Assembly (NCBI RefSeq): GCF_017255295.1
Contig: NZ_JAFKDE010000013.1
Location: 1-64,000, forward strand
Direction of reading: 5' to 3'
DNA length: 64,000 nucleotides
Origin: Nitratireductor aquimarinus
GTDB lineage: Bacteria; Pseudomonadota; Alphaproteobacteria; Rhizobiales; Rhizobiaceae
Both the position numbers and the translations under genes were made by a program. The notes under the pieces are model-generated. The model saw nothing but the letters and a program-made list of their open reading frames with translations, had not been told where the DNA came from and ran no database searches. This document shows positions 19,160 to 27,731 of the stretch, piece after piece; the stretch's first letter is position 1, and the number at the start of each line of letters is the position of its first letter.

Positions 19160-20143
19160 ATGCTCTCTCGCTTCTTAGGTTCCTCCCGCCGCTCCTTCTC
19201 ATCGCTGACTGAACAGGAAATTCTCGCTCTCGCCATCTCGTCGGAAGAAGATGATGCGCGCATCTACCGCGCCTATGCGGACGGTCTGCGCGAGGACTTT
19301 CCGCATTCTGCCGCCGTGTTCGAAGAGATGGCGAAGGAAGAGGACGGACATCGCGCCGCGCTGATCGAGGCGCACCGCGCACGGTTCGGCGAGCGCATTC
19401 CGCTGATCCGTCGTGAGCATGTGCGCGGCTATTACGAGCGCAAACCCGACTGGCTGGTGCGTCCGCTGGGACTGGAGAAGGTGCGTGCGCAGGCCGAGCA
19501 GATGGAAGACCAGGCGCACCGCTTCTATGTTGAAGCGGCCAAGCGCACGGAGGATGCGGGCATCCGCAAGCTGCTTGGCGACCTTGCCGCTGCAGAAAAG
19601 GCGCATGAATCGCTGGCGCACCGGCTTTCGGAAAAACATCTGGGCGCAGACGAGCGCGCCGAGGAAGACCAGACAGAGCACAAACAGTTCGTTCTGACCT
19701 ATGTCCAGCCGGGCCTTGCCGGCCTGATGGACGGCTCCGTCTCCACGCTGGCGCCCATCTTCGCCGCCGCCTTCGCCACCGGCGACACCTGGCAGACCTT
19801 CCTGGTCGGTCTCGCCGCCTCCATCGGCGCAGGCATCTCCATGGGCTTCACCGAAGTGGCGTCGGACGATGGCGTGATCTCGGGTCGCGGCTCGCCGATC
19901 AAGCGCGGCATCACCACCGGCATCATGACCACGGTGGGCGGTCTCGGCCACGCGCTGCCCTATCTGATCCCGCATTTCTGGACCGCGACGATCATCGCCT
20001 TCATCATCGTGTTCGTCGAGCTTTGGGCAATCGCCTGGATCCAGAACCGCTACATGGAAACCCCGTGGAGCCGCGCCACCTTCCAGGTGGTGCTCGGTGG
20101 CGCGCTGGTGTTTGCCGCAGGCATGCTCATAGGCAACGCCTGA
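19160..20143 (+). CDS. mbfA: Membrane-bound ferritin-like iron exporter (Er-VIT1 fusion)
   Basis: 327 residues in two parts. The N-terminal erythrin-type ferritin-like domain (about 15-160) carries di-iron ligands in ExxH pairs (E61/H64, E116/H120 region, E146/H149). The C-terminal VIT1-type membrane domain (about 170-327) has five helices and begins VQPGLAGLMDGSVSTLAPIFAAAFA. In Bradyrhizobium and Agrobacterium, MbfA exports iron and protects against peroxide and acid, and is repressed by Irr; the box at 19126-19140 fits this. It is monocistronic, facing the minus-strand ABM gene. Confidence 0.93.
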   Translation: MLSRFLGSSRRSFSSLTEQEILALAISSEEDDARIYRAYADGLREDFPHSAAVFEEMAKEEDGHRAALIEAHRARFGERIPLIRREHVRGYYERKPDWLVRPLGLEKVRAQAEQMEDQAHRFYVEAAKRTEDAGIRKLLGDLAAAEKAHESLAHRLSEKHLGADERAEEDQTEHKQFVLTYVQPGLAGLMDGSVSTLAPIFAAAFATGDTWQTFLVGLAASIGAGISMGFTEVASDDGVISGRGSPIKRGITTGIMTTVGGLGHALPYLIPHFWTATIIAFIIVFVELWAIAWIQNRYMETPWSRATFQVVLGGALVFAAGMLIGNA

Positions 20144-20148
20144 CCGGG

Positions 20149-20511
20149 CTATCCCGACCGACGGGCCGCGTCATGCATGGCTCGGCTGTCGGCGGGTGCT
20201 TCGGCCCGCTCCGTCATTCCGTAATCGCGCAGGACATGGGCGATGCGTAACCGGTAGCCGGCGAATATGCCGTTCCGCCCGGTGCGCTGCGCCTGCCTGT
20301 GTTCCTCCGTGTTGCGCCAGGCTTTCACCGCTTCCTCATCGCGCCAGAACGAGAGCGAGAGCACCCGGTTCCCGTCATTGAGGCTCTGAAACCTCTCGAT
20401 GGAAATGAAGCCATCCACGCCGTCGAGCATCGGTCGCAGGTCTGCCGCGATGCCAAGATAGGCATCGCGCTTTCCTGCCGCCGGCTCCACTTCGAAGATC
20501 ACCGCGATCAT
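20149..20511 (-). CDS. Antibiotic biosynthesis monooxygenase (ABM) domain protein
   Basis: 120 residues from the ATG at 20511, which overlaps the stop of the upstream NIPSNAP gene as ATGA. It is a ferredoxin-like alpha+beta barrel with the pattern MIAVIFEVEP...GFISIERFQS...SFWRDEEAVKAWRNTEEHRQAQRTGR, typical of the ABM/dimeric alpha-beta barrel group. Members are cofactor-free monooxygenases or heme-degrading enzymes; the substrate cannot be told. It is the last of three small genes read in the same direction. Confidence 0.85.
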   Translation of the reverse strand: MIAVIFEVEPAAGKRDAYLGIAADLRPMLDGVDGFISIERFQSLNDGNRVLSLSFWRDEEAVKAWRNTEEHRQAQRTGRNGIFAGYRLRIAHVLRDYGMTERAEAPADSRAMHDAARRSG

Positions 20512-20840
20512 GGCTGCACCCATTTCGCATGGGGAGCGGAGGCAAGTTTCAGAAACATGCGGTCCTCCTTCAGGATGAAACGTTCGCGCTTTGCGAATTC
20601 ATAATTCGCGCGGCCTTCGGGGCTTGCGGCAAGCCGCGCCCGGTACTCTTCGTAAGCTGCGAGACTGTCCAGATTGTAAACGCCATAGGCGGTGGTCGTG
20701 GAGCCCTCATGTGGTGCGAAATAGCCGATCAGGTCCACGCCTGCGCGCGGGATCGCCTGACCCCAGTTGCGGGAATATTCCTCGAAGGCGTCTCGCTTGA
20801 AGGGATCGATCTCGTAGCGGATGAAGCAAGTGATGGTCAT
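20508..20840 (-). CDS. NIPSNAP family protein
   Basis: 110 residues with the NIPSNAP dimeric alpha-beta barrel: MTITCFIRYEIDPFKRDAFEEYSRNWGQAIPRAGVDLIGYFAPHEG, then YGVYNLDSLAAYEEYRARL. The biochemical role of bacterial NIPSNAP proteins is unknown. It is coupled to the downstream ABM gene (ATGA overlap), so both similar-fold proteins are probably made together. AGGAGA stands 11 bases before the ATG. Confidence 0.87.
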   Translation of the reverse strand: MTITCFIRYEIDPFKRDAFEEYSRNWGQAIPRAGVDLIGYFAPHEGSTTTAYGVYNLDSLAAYEEYRARLAASPEGRANYEFAKRERFILKEDRMFLKLASAPHAKWVQP

Positions 20841-20903
20841 GGGGGTGGTTGTCTCCTGCCGACATGCTTCGGTCGGTATCGAAGCATTTTCGGGCTTTCT
20901 GTG

Positions 20904-21131
20904 TCAGATGTCCCAGAAGGGTTTTGCGGATTCGCGCTGCACGTCGCGGCGGGTCAGGCCCACATCGCGCAACTGTTCGTCGGTTAGGTCTGTTAGCGTG
21001 CGCCTCTGCCGATAGCGTTCCGAGGCCAGCGCAAGGCGCGCTGCGAAACGTTGCAGCATGACGGTGATCGACAGGGGGCGGCGTGCGTCCCGCATCGAAG
21101 ATGGCGTCAATGGTTTTCCATAGGGGCGCAT
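20904..21131 (-). CDS. DUF1127 (YjiS-like) small protein
   Basis: 75 residues from the ATG at 21131, which has GGGAG six bases upstream; the longer frame to 21182 lacks such support. The C-terminus RTLTDLTDEQLRDVGLTRRDVQRESAKPFWDI is the DUF1127 motif (about 40 residues, Arg-rich). In alphaproteobacteria such proteins include RNA-binding regulators that act in RNA turnover and phosphate or carbon metabolism. It is the first gene of the minus-strand set with NIPSNAP and ABM, divergent from the HTH regulator at 21203. Confidence 0.85.
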   Translation of the reverse strand: MRPYGKPLTPSSMRDARRPLSITVMLQRFAARLALASERYRQRRTLTDLTDEQLRDVGLTRRDVQRESAKPFWDI

Positions 21132-21167
21132 CGCTTTCTCCCTGGTTCGACAAGGAGAGAATAGCGC

Positions 21168-21196
21168 TTGCTGCACACGCACACTTTGATTAGCAT
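21168..21196 (+). promoter_or_regulatory. Predicted promoter of the HTH regulator, leaderless
   Basis: TTGCTG (21168-21173), 17 bases, TAGCAT (21191-21196), then 6 bases to the ATG at 21203. The -35 is modest. There is no Shine-Dalgarno site between. Confidence 0.42.
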
Positions 21197-21202
21197 CGAA
21201 CT

Positions 21203-21886
21203 ATGAAAGCAGGAGCGGACCTCGCCCAGATTGCCAGCCTCGTCGGAGATCCGGCGCGCGCCAACATGCTGGCTGCGCTGATGGGCGGCACGGCTTTGAC
21301 GGCCAGCGAACTGGCGGTCGAGGCCGGTGTCACCCTGCCGACGGCGAGCGCCCATCTTTCCAGGCTGACCGAGGGCGGCCTTTTGCGCATGGCGCGGCAG
21401 GGCCGCCATCGCTATTACGCGCTGTCCGATCATCAGGTGGCGGGCATGCTGGAATCCATCATGGGGGTCGCGGCGGCGCTGGGGCCGCGAAAAGTGTTGC
21501 CCGGTCCGCGCGACACGGCCATGCGCGAAGCGCGCATCTGCTACGACCATCTGGCGGGCGAGGCGGGCGTCGCCATGTTCGATGCGTTCGCCGGACGTGG
21601 TTTTCTGACCATCGATGGAGACGATGTGAGCCTGACGGAAAAGGGCGCTGGCTTCTTCTGCGATTTCGGGCTCGACATTGAGGCGATGCGCAGGAAGCGG
21701 CGGCCGATGTGTCGCTCCTGTCTGGACTGGAGCGTGCGGCGTTCGCATCTGGCAGGCAGTCTCGGCGCGGGCATGCTCGACCGCTTCATCGCGCTGAACT
21801 GGGTGCGGCGGAAAAAGGACAGCCGCATCATCCGCTTCACACCACCGGGGCGCACGGGTTTCGACAAGCTGCTGCGGGAGGCCTGA
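21203..21886 (+). CDS. ArsR-like winged-helix transcriptional regulator
   Basis: 227 residues. An ArsR-type winged helix fills residues 5-85 (DPARANMLAALMGGTALTASELAVEAGVTLPTASAHLSRLTEGGLLRMARQGRHRYYALS). A longer C-terminal domain contains a CRSC pair (RRPMCRSCLDWSVRRSHLAGSLG), which could be a metal or redox site. It is divergent from DUF1127-NIPSNAP-ABM, with 71 bases between starts, so it is the obvious candidate to control them. The signal it senses is not known. Confidence 0.87.
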   Translation: MKAGADLAQIASLVGDPARANMLAALMGGTALTASELAVEAGVTLPTASAHLSRLTEGGLLRMARQGRHRYYALSDHQVAGMLESIMGVAAALGPRKVLPGPRDTAMREARICYDHLAGEAGVAMFDAFAGRGFLTIDGDDVSLTEKGAGFFCDFGLDIEAMRRKRRPMCRSCLDWSVRRSHLAGSLGAGMLDRFIALNWVRRKKDSRIIRFTPPGRTGFDKLLREA

Positions 21887-21982
21887 GCCAGCGCGAAACG
21901 CAGGCGTGGCCGTTTCCTTCCGCGCGGCTTTGCGCCATGGTCGCCCCTCACCAATGATTCCAACAAAGCTCTGCCGGGGACA

Positions 21983-23032
21983 ATGATGAACACCGAACTG
22001 CTGCGCAGGCTCTGCGAAACGCCGGGCGCGCCGGGCCATGAAACGCGCGTCCGCGCGCTCATCGAAAAAGAGATCGAGGGACTGTTCGACGATGTGCGAA
22101 CCGATCCGATGGGCTCGCTCCTGTGCGTGCGCAAGCCGCGCAAGAAGACCAAGGGCGATCCGCTCAAGATCATGCTTCTGTGCCACATGGACGAGATCGC
22201 CTTTCTTGTGACCCATGTGACCGAGAAGGGCTTCCTGCATCTCGATCCGGTTGGCGGCTTTGATCCGCGCAACCTGTTTTCCCGCCGTGTGCTGATCTGC
22301 ACCGAGAGCGGCGACTACAAGGGCGTGATGAACCCCGCCGGCAAGCCGATCCACATTCAGAGTGCGGAAGAGCGCAAGAAGGTGCCGGAGCCGGGCGATT
22401 TCATCGTCGACATGGGGCTTGGCGAAAAGGCGCGCGATCTGGTGCAGGTCGGCGACTTCGTGGTGATGGACGAGCCTTTCCTCGAAATGGGTGACAAGTT
22501 CGTCTCCAAGGCGCTCGACAACCGCGTCGCCTGCTGGCTTGGCATCGAGGTGATCCGCGCGCTGGAGGAAGCCGGCACGAAGCATGATTGCGAGATCCAT
22601 GTGGCCTTCACGGCGCAGGAAGAGGTTGGCCTGCGCGGCGCGCGCACGGCTGCCTATGCGGTCAAGCCGGACATCGGTCTCGGCATCGACACCACGCTTG
22701 CCTGCGACACGCCGGGCATTGGCGAGCATGAAGCGGTGACGAAGCAGGGGCAGGGCTTTGGCCTGCACGTGAAGGACTCGTCCTTCATTGCCGATCAGGC
22801 GCTGGTGCGTGAAGTCGAACAGCTCGCCAAGAAGAAGGCGATCCCCTACCAGCGCACCATTCTGGCCCGTGGCGGCCAGGATGGCGCGGCAGCCCAGCAG
22901 GCCGCCGCCGGTGCGCGCGCCGTGGGCATCGTGGTGGGCACGCGCTACATCCACACCGTGACCGAGATGATCGACCGCAACGACCTTCAGGCCGCACTCG
23001 ACATCATCGTTGCCTATCTGGGCGAAAACTGA
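21983..23032 (+). CDS. M42-family aminopeptidase/glutamyl peptidase (FrvX-like)
   Basis: 349 residues. A di-metal aminopeptidase of clan MH. Seen motifs are LLCHMDEIAFLVTH (first metal His and Asp), SKALDNRVACWL (bridging Asp), AFTAQEEVGLRGART (catalytic Glu pair), GLGIDTTLACDTPG (Asp), and YIHTVTEMIDRND (last His). These proteins usually form dodecameric tetrahedral peptidases in the cytoplasm. Two adjacent ATGs (21983, 21986) are possible; GGGGA is better spaced for the second. It stands alone, followed by a hairpin at 23042. Confidence 0.93.
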   Translation: MMNTELLRRLCETPGAPGHETRVRALIEKEIEGLFDDVRTDPMGSLLCVRKPRKKTKGDPLKIMLLCHMDEIAFLVTHVTEKGFLHLDPVGGFDPRNLFSRRVLICTESGDYKGVMNPAGKPIHIQSAEERKKVPEPGDFIVDMGLGEKARDLVQVGDFVVMDEPFLEMGDKFVSKALDNRVACWLGIEVIRALEEAGTKHDCEIHVAFTAQEEVGLRGARTAAYAVKPDIGLGIDTTLACDTPGIGEHEAVTKQGQGFGLHVKDSSFIADQALVREVEQLAKKKAIPYQRTILARGGQDGAAAQQAAAGARAVGIVVGTRYIHTVTEMIDRNDLQAALDIIVAYLGEN

Positions 23033-23385
23033 GACTGAAGCGCCGCCGCGCCGCGCAGAACTGTGGCGCGGCGGCCACACCGTAAAACTCGCTGAACGCG
23101 CAGCCGTTTTCTGCCTTCAAACGGGCACAAACCGGGGCGAAATCCGACCGGCATTCACAGAGCGTTCACCTTGTGAATGTAAAGCTTGAGACAGTTGTAA
23201 CAGGCGGTTTTGGAGGAGCCGCCACCGGTTGGACGAGACCCATGGCACTTTTTGTACGTTGTATTGCCGCCCTTCGTGAATTCATCGCGCCGCGCTACCA
23301 TCCGGAGCGCCACTATATGCGCGGACCCGGCCCTGCCTGCCAGAAGCGTGGCAGCGGTTCGGCCACGGCAGCCTGACGGCAGCGC
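23033..23385. other. Gene-free stretch with hairpin and palindrome
   Basis: Holds a perfect 11-bp stem (GCCGCCGCGCC 23042-23052, GGCGCGGCGGC 23065-23075) that probably ends the M42 transcript, and the palindrome TTCACCTTGTGAA at 23165-23177. A short plus-strand frame (23173-23376, possible start ATG at 23242, 44 residues) has no recognisable family and weak ribosome site; it is not called as a gene. Confidence 0.5.
23042..23075 (+). terminator. Hairpin after the M42 peptidase gene
   Basis: Perfect 11-bp G+C stem with a 12-base loop, 10 bases after the stop codon. It lacks a T-run, so intrinsic termination may be weak. Confidence 0.5.
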
Positions 23386-23745
23386 TCACTCACAATATCT
23401 GACGATCACCGGCTTTCCGGCTGCCGCGCCCAGTTCGTGGCATTCATCTGCCGTGCACAATTGCCAGCCGGAGCCTGTTGCGCCCGACGCCGCAAGGGCA
23501 AGTTCGCTCTGTGGCGGCAGGGTCGGGCGGTAGGTCCACCAGCCATTTTCAAAGCGCGCTTCGGGCGGCGGCTCCATGCCCGCGCCCGATCCCTGAACGC
23601 GCGCCTCGACAAGTTCGAGCCCGGCAGGGCCTGCCCGCCAGTCTTCTTCCCAGCGGATCTTCTCGACCGAATGCGTCCATGACAGGGTGAAAAGCGCCGC
23701 CCCGAGGGTCAGCGCCTTTCCGCCTGCCAGAACGCATATGCTCAT
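23386..23745 (-). CDS. DUF1850 domain protein, partner of TAXI-TRAP transporters
   Basis: 119 residues, with an N-terminal hydrophobic stretch (SICVLAGGKALTLGAALFTLSW) and then HSVEKIRWEEDWRAGPAGLELVEARVQGSGAGMEPPPEAR, the DUF1850 signature. Members are nearly always next to fused TRAP permeases with a TAXI binding protein, as here. The ATG overlaps the stop of the TRAP permease gene by four bases. It is probably periplasmic and membrane-anchored. The exact role is unknown. Confidence 0.87.
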   Translation of the reverse strand: MSICVLAGGKALTLGAALFTLSWTHSVEKIRWEEDWRAGPAGLELVEARVQGSGAGMEPPPEARFENGWWTYRPTLPPQSELALAASGATGSGWQLCTADECHELGAAAGKPVIVRYCE

Positions 23746-25859
23746 TCGCCGGCCCGCTTTTCCTGAGGCGCGTGCGCCATGCGGGTGCGATACCAGTGCT
23801 GACCGAGGAACAGGGCCGCAAGCGCGAAGCCGAGTTCATCGGTAACAGGAAGAGCCGCGATCAGGGTGAAGGCCGCGACCGCTGCAAGGACGCGCTCCCA
23901 GATGGCGAGTTTCGAGCGCAGGAAGCCGATCACCGCAGCCCCCCACAGCGCAATGGCCAGCAGCGCCTTGAAGACGATGTAGGCGACCGCCGGATAATAG
24001 CCCCAGGCCTCGGCCAGCGGTCCGCCATCCTGAAGCATCAGCGCCGGTGTGTAGACCGCCATGAAGGGTATCACGAAGCCGGCGGCGGCCACCTTGATCG
24101 CTTCCATGGAAATCTTGAGGCCGTTTTCCTTGGCAATGGGGCCGGCGGCGAAACAGGCAAGCGCAACAGGTGGCGTCAGATCGGCCAGAATGCCGAAATA
24201 GAACACGAACATGTGGCTGACGATCAGCGGCACGCCGAGCGCCAGAAGCGCCGGGCCGGCAATCGACGAGGTGATGATGTAGTTGGGGATGGTCGGAATG
24301 CCCATGCCCAGAATGATGCAGGTGATCATGGTGAGCACGAGCGAGAGGAACAGGCTCTTCTCACCCACCGAGACGATGAACTGGCCGAACGTGTTGGCGA
24401 CGCCGGTCAGGGTCATGGTTCCGATGATGATGCCGACCACGGCACAGGCCACGCCCACCGGCAGCGCCGTCTTCGCGCCCTCGGCAAGCGAGTCGCGGCA
24501 GACGGCCAGCGTCTTGCGCCCGCCATCGACGAACAGGTTCGCGACGATCAGCACAAGGGCGGCGATCAGGATCGCCGTTATGCCGTAGCTGAAGAAGCTT
24601 GCCGCAACGAGGCCGAGACCGACCCAGAAGATGACCCGCAGCACCTGGCCGGGAAGACCGAGCGCCACCGAGCCGCCGAGGATCAGCAGAACCGTCAGCG
24701 ACAGCCCGATCGTGCCGGCGAAGAGCGGCGTATAGCCGGAGAAGAGGAGGTAGACGAGCACGGCCAGCGGCAGGATGAGATACCAGCCCTTGCGCAGCGC
24801 CTTGCGGGGAGAAGGCAGCTCCGAGCGCGGCAGGCCATGCAGGCCATATTTGCCGGCTTCCAGGTGCACCATCCAGAAGGCGGAGGCGAAGTAGAGCACG
24901 GCGGGAATGATCGCCGCCTTGACCACTTCGTAATATTCGATCCCCAGTGTCTCGGCCATGATGAAGGCCACGGCGCCCATCACCGGCGGCATGATCTGCC
25001 CGCCCATGGAGGCGGTGGATTCGACACCGCCGGCAAAGGCCGCGCGGTAGCCGAAGCGCTTCATCAGCGGGATGGTGAACTGGCCGGTGGTCACCACATT
25101 GGCGACGCCCGAGCCGGAGATTGTGCCCATCAGGCCGGACGAGATGACCGACACCTTGGCCGCGCCGCCGCGCGCATGGCCCACGAGGCCGAGCGACACA
25201 TCGGTGAAGAGCTTGATCATGCCGGCGCGTTCGAGGAACGAGCCGAACAGGATGAACAGGAAGATGTAGGTGGCCGACACGTAGATCGGGATGCCGTAAA
25301 TGCCTTCCGTGCCATAGGCCATGTGGTCGATGACCTGGCTGAAATCATAGCCGCGATGGTTCAGCGGTGAGGGCAGGTATTGCCCGAACAGGCAGTAGGC
25401 GAGAAACGCGCCGGAGATGATCGGCAGAGCCGGGCCCATCAGCACATAGGCGGCGGCAAACACGGTGACGAGCGCAATGACGCCGAACACGATGTCGATG
25501 GGTAACGGATCGCCGGCCCGCAGGAGCAGCGGCTTGTATTCGACATACTGATAGAGCGCCACGGCCACGCCGGCGAGCGCCAGTCCCCAGGCCAGCGCCT
25601 TGATGGCCGGCGCGCTGCCGCGGGCCTGCACGACCAGCGGAAAGACCAGAAGCGTCAGAAAGCCCACATGGAACGCGCGCACCACCTGGCTCGGCAGGTT
25701 CAGCACATGGGCGGCGGTGGCGATCTGGTAGAGCGAGAAGATCACCGCGATCCAGAAAAGAAACCGCCCGATGCGGTCGGTGCCGAATTCGCCATGGGCG
25801 TGATCGTGCAGTTCTGCCTGGTCCGCGCCTGTCGTCTGGCCGGTTTCACTCTTGCTCAT
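23742..25859 (-). CDS. TRAP transporter permease, fused small and large subunits (TAXI type)
   Basis: 705 residues. The start at 25859 is chosen because GGAG lies seven bases upstream; the reading to 25976 adds a Pro/Ala-rich stretch without homology. After a short His/Glu-rich cytoplasmic start, about four helices (DctQ-like, residues 30-170) are followed by a DctM-like part with 12 or more helices, including GLMGTISGSGVANVVTTGQFTIPLMKRFGYRAAFAGGVESTASMGGQIMPPVMGA, the strongest TRAP signature. It imports solutes with a sodium gradient together with the TAXI protein at 26054. Confidence 0.95.
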   Translation of the reverse strand: MSKSETGQTTGADQAELHDHAHGEFGTDRIGRFLFWIAVIFSLYQIATAAHVLNLPSQVVRAFHVGFLTLLVFPLVVQARGSAPAIKALAWGLALAGVAVALYQYVEYKPLLLRAGDPLPIDIVFGVIALVTVFAAAYVLMGPALPIISGAFLAYCLFGQYLPSPLNHRGYDFSQVIDHMAYGTEGIYGIPIYVSATYIFLFILFGSFLERAGMIKLFTDVSLGLVGHARGGAAKVSVISSGLMGTISGSGVANVVTTGQFTIPLMKRFGYRAAFAGGVESTASMGGQIMPPVMGAVAFIMAETLGIEYYEVVKAAIIPAVLYFASAFWMVHLEAGKYGLHGLPRSELPSPRKALRKGWYLILPLAVLVYLLFSGYTPLFAGTIGLSLTVLLILGGSVALGLPGQVLRVIFWVGLGLVAASFFSYGITAILIAALVLIVANLFVDGGRKTLAVCRDSLAEGAKTALPVGVACAVVGIIIGTMTLTGVANTFGQFIVSVGEKSLFLSLVLTMITCIILGMGIPTIPNYIITSSIAGPALLALGVPLIVSHMFVFYFGILADLTPPVALACFAAGPIAKENGLKISMEAIKVAAAGFVIPFMAVYTPALMLQDGGPLAEAWGYYPAVAYIVFKALLAIALWGAAVIGFLRSKLAIWERVLAAVAAFTLIAALPVTDELGFALAALFLGQHWYRTRMAHAPQEKRAGE

Positions 25860-25978
25860 TGGGCGCTCCGCTTCCCCATGCTCTTGTTCGGGCCTTGCCG
25901 ATTGTCCGCTCGTTGTCCGCTTGGGCGCCGCAGGGGGCGCCACAGGGGGTACCGCAGCGGCGCGAGGGCTCGGCATTC

Positions 25979-26038
25979 GGGCCTTCCTGTCACTCCCCGC
26001 GCCGGAGCGTGACAGGAAGGCCCCGTCGCTGGACGGGG
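25979..26038. other. Two strong hairpins between TAXI binding protein and permease genes
   Basis: GGGCCTTCCTGTCAC (25979-25993) and its complement (26009-26023) form a 15-bp stem; CCCCGTC/GACGGGG (26021-26038) forms a second. With no T-run, the likely role is to protect the 3' end of the abundant binding-protein mRNA or to let only part of transcription go on to the permease. Confidence 0.6.
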
Positions 26039-26053
26039 CCTCGCCTCACTAGC

Positions 26054-27010
26054 CTAGAGCAGGCCCTTTTCCTTGTAGTAGCGCTCTGCGCCTGGGTGCA
26101 GCGGCAGCGGCAGGCCCTTGGGGCCATTCTCGGCGGAGATCGCCTTGGCGGCGGCATGAGCGGCCACCATGTCGTCGAGGTTCTCGAAGAGCTGCTTGGT
26201 CATCTCGTAAGCAACCTCGTCGGAGACATCCGAATGCGATACGAGAATGTTGGTGATGGCCAGCGTCGGCACATCCTCGCTCTGGCCCTCATAGGTGCCG
26301 GCGGGAATGGTTGCCGCGATGAACGGCGCGCCCAGCGTTTCGGCAACGCTGTTGGGCACCGATACGAGGGTCACCGGCAGCGACAGCGCCAGATCCTTGA
26401 TGGAGGCAACGCCCAGACCGGCCGACTGCAGCGTGGCGTCGAGCTGGCGGTTCTTGATCAGCTCGACGGATTCGCCGAACGGCAGATACTCGGTCTTGCC
26501 GAGATCGTCATAGCTCATGTCCATCGCGCCGAAGATGCGCTGGGCGTTGAGCTCGGTGCCGGACTTCGGTGCGCCGACGGAAAGGCCCTTGCCCTTCAGG
26601 TCGCCGAATTCCTTGATGCCGGATTCCTGCGAAGCAACGATCTGGATGTAGTTGGGGTAGATCGCGGCGATGGCGCGCAGCTTGTCGAGCTTCTGGTTGA
26701 AGCCGGCTTCCGCGTCGCCTTCCCAGGCCGACTTCACGGAATCGCCGAGCGCGAAGGCGATCTCGCCACGGCCCTGCTGCAGCAGGTTCAGATTTTCGAC
26801 CGAAGCCTTGGTCGACTGCACCTGAGTGCGCACGCCGTCGATCTTTTCGCCGTAGATCTTGGAAAGCTGGGAGCCGAGCGGATAGTAGACGCCCGAAGTG
26901 CCGCCGGTCAGCACGTTGATGAATTCCTGGGCCATGGCGCCTGCGGGCGCGAGGCCCAGCGAAAGCGCAACCGCGCCGGCTGCGAGATACTTCCTGCTTG
27001 CTGATAACAT
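26054..27010 (-). CDS. TAXI-family TRAP transporter solute-binding protein
   Basis: 318 residues from the ATG at 27010, with GGAGGAGA upstream; longer frames have no support. A Sec signal peptide (MLSASRKYLAAGAVALSLGLAPAGAMA, cut near residue 27) is followed by QEFINVLTGGTSGVYYPLGSQLSKIY, the TAXI hallmark. TAXI proteins catch substrates such as glutamate or dicarboxylates in the periplasm; here the ligand is not known. It is the first gene of the TAXI-TRAP-DUF1850 operon, separated from the permease by hairpins. Confidence 0.95.
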   Translation of the reverse strand: MLSASRKYLAAGAVALSLGLAPAGAMAQEFINVLTGGTSGVYYPLGSQLSKIYGEKIDGVRTQVQSTKASVENLNLLQQGRGEIAFALGDSVKSAWEGDAEAGFNQKLDKLRAIAAIYPNYIQIVASQESGIKEFGDLKGKGLSVGAPKSGTELNAQRIFGAMDMSYDDLGKTEYLPFGESVELIKNRQLDATLQSAGLGVASIKDLALSLPVTLVSVPNSVAETLGAPFIAATIPAGTYEGQSEDVPTLAITNILVSHSDVSDEVAYEMTKQLFENLDDMVAAHAAAKAISAENGPKGLPLPLHPGAERYYKEKGLL

Positions 27011-27196
27011 CTTGTCTCCTCCGCTGTTTAACAGTTCGGCAGGCATGGCGGCCTGCGCCATGCGTGACTGTAGACAACCGCACGCCCTTGCCAACCGGAA
27101 AGCGGCAGGCAAAGGGAAAAACGGCCTGTCAAAGCCGATAATCGGAGGGAAAAAGCGGCGCAAGCCCCAAGCCGCCGCAATAACGGCCTGAGGTCT

Positions 27197-27210
27197 TATA
27201 CCAAAGTATA
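27197..27210. promoter_or_regulatory. Palindrome TATAC-N4-GTATA upstream of the TAXI operon
   Basis: TATAC (27197-27201) and GTATA (27206-27210) are exact inverted arms. The site lies 187 bases before the TAXI gene start and just downstream of dut, next to a hairpin GGCAGCC/GGCTGCC (27221-27239) that may end dut transcription. The stretch 27011-27245 holds nothing else clear. Confidence 0.4.
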
Positions 27211-27245
27211 GTGTCGTTGCGGCAGCCCCAGCGGCTGCCCCATAG

Positions 27246-27731
27246 TCAGGCGACGCCGGTGGAGCCGAAACCGCCTGCGCCACGGGCGGTGCCGCCCACG
27301 TGGGTGCGTTCTTCAAGCCGCGCCTGGCTGACCGGCGCAATCACCAGCTGGGCGATGCGCAGGCCACGGGTGATGGCGAAATCATCCTCGCCATGGTTGA
27401 TCAGCAGCACCTGAACCTCGCCGCGATAGTCGGCGTCGATGGTGCCGGGCGCGTTCAGGCAGGTGATGCCGTGCTTCAGGGCAAGGCCGGAGCGCGGGCG
27501 CACCTGTCCTTCGAAACCCTCGGGCAGTTCCAGAACGAAGCCGGTGGGCACCAGCGCGCGGCGGCCGGGCAGGAGAACGATGCGGCGGTCTTCGGGCACT
27601 GCGGCGCGCAGATCCATTCCCGCAGCGGCCTCGCTCTCATAGGCGGGCAGCGGCAGCCCTTCGCTGTGCGGCAGACGAACGATGCCGACGGTGGGGCCAA
27701 TGACGGGCATGGAGGAAACGGTGTTGGACAT
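27246..27731 (-). CDS. dut: Deoxyuridine 5'-triphosphate nucleotidohydrolase
   Basis: 161 residues from the ATG at 27731. dUTPase converts dUTP to dUMP and pyrophosphate, keeping uracil out of DNA and feeding dTMP synthesis. All five family motifs are seen: [10 protein letters not shown] (1), [12 protein letters not shown] (2), [17 protein letters not shown] (3), RIAQLVI (4) and [10 protein letters not shown] (5, the flexible C-terminal arm). Length fits the trimeric form. AGGA lies about ten bases before the ATG. It is divergent from prfC. Confidence 0.96.
   Translation of the reverse strand: MSNTVSSMPVIGPTVGIVRLPHSEGLPLPAYESEAAAGMDLRAAVPEDRRIVLLPGRRALVPTGFVLELPEGFEGQVRPRSGLALKHGITCLNAPGTIDADYRGEVQVLLINHGEDDFAITRGLRIAQLVIAPVSQARLEERTHVGGTARGAGGFGSTGVA

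Noticed and set aside
23173-23376. 67-codon frame in the gap after the M42 peptidase gene
   Set aside because: No good ribosome site, overlaps the TTCACCTTGTGAA palindrome, and no family likeness. It could be a true small protein only if translation data support it.
23772-25370. 532-codon open frame antisense to the TRAP permease gene
   Set aside because: Shadow frame made of His, Arg, Asp and Gln runs; the opposite strand codes for a clear membrane transporter.
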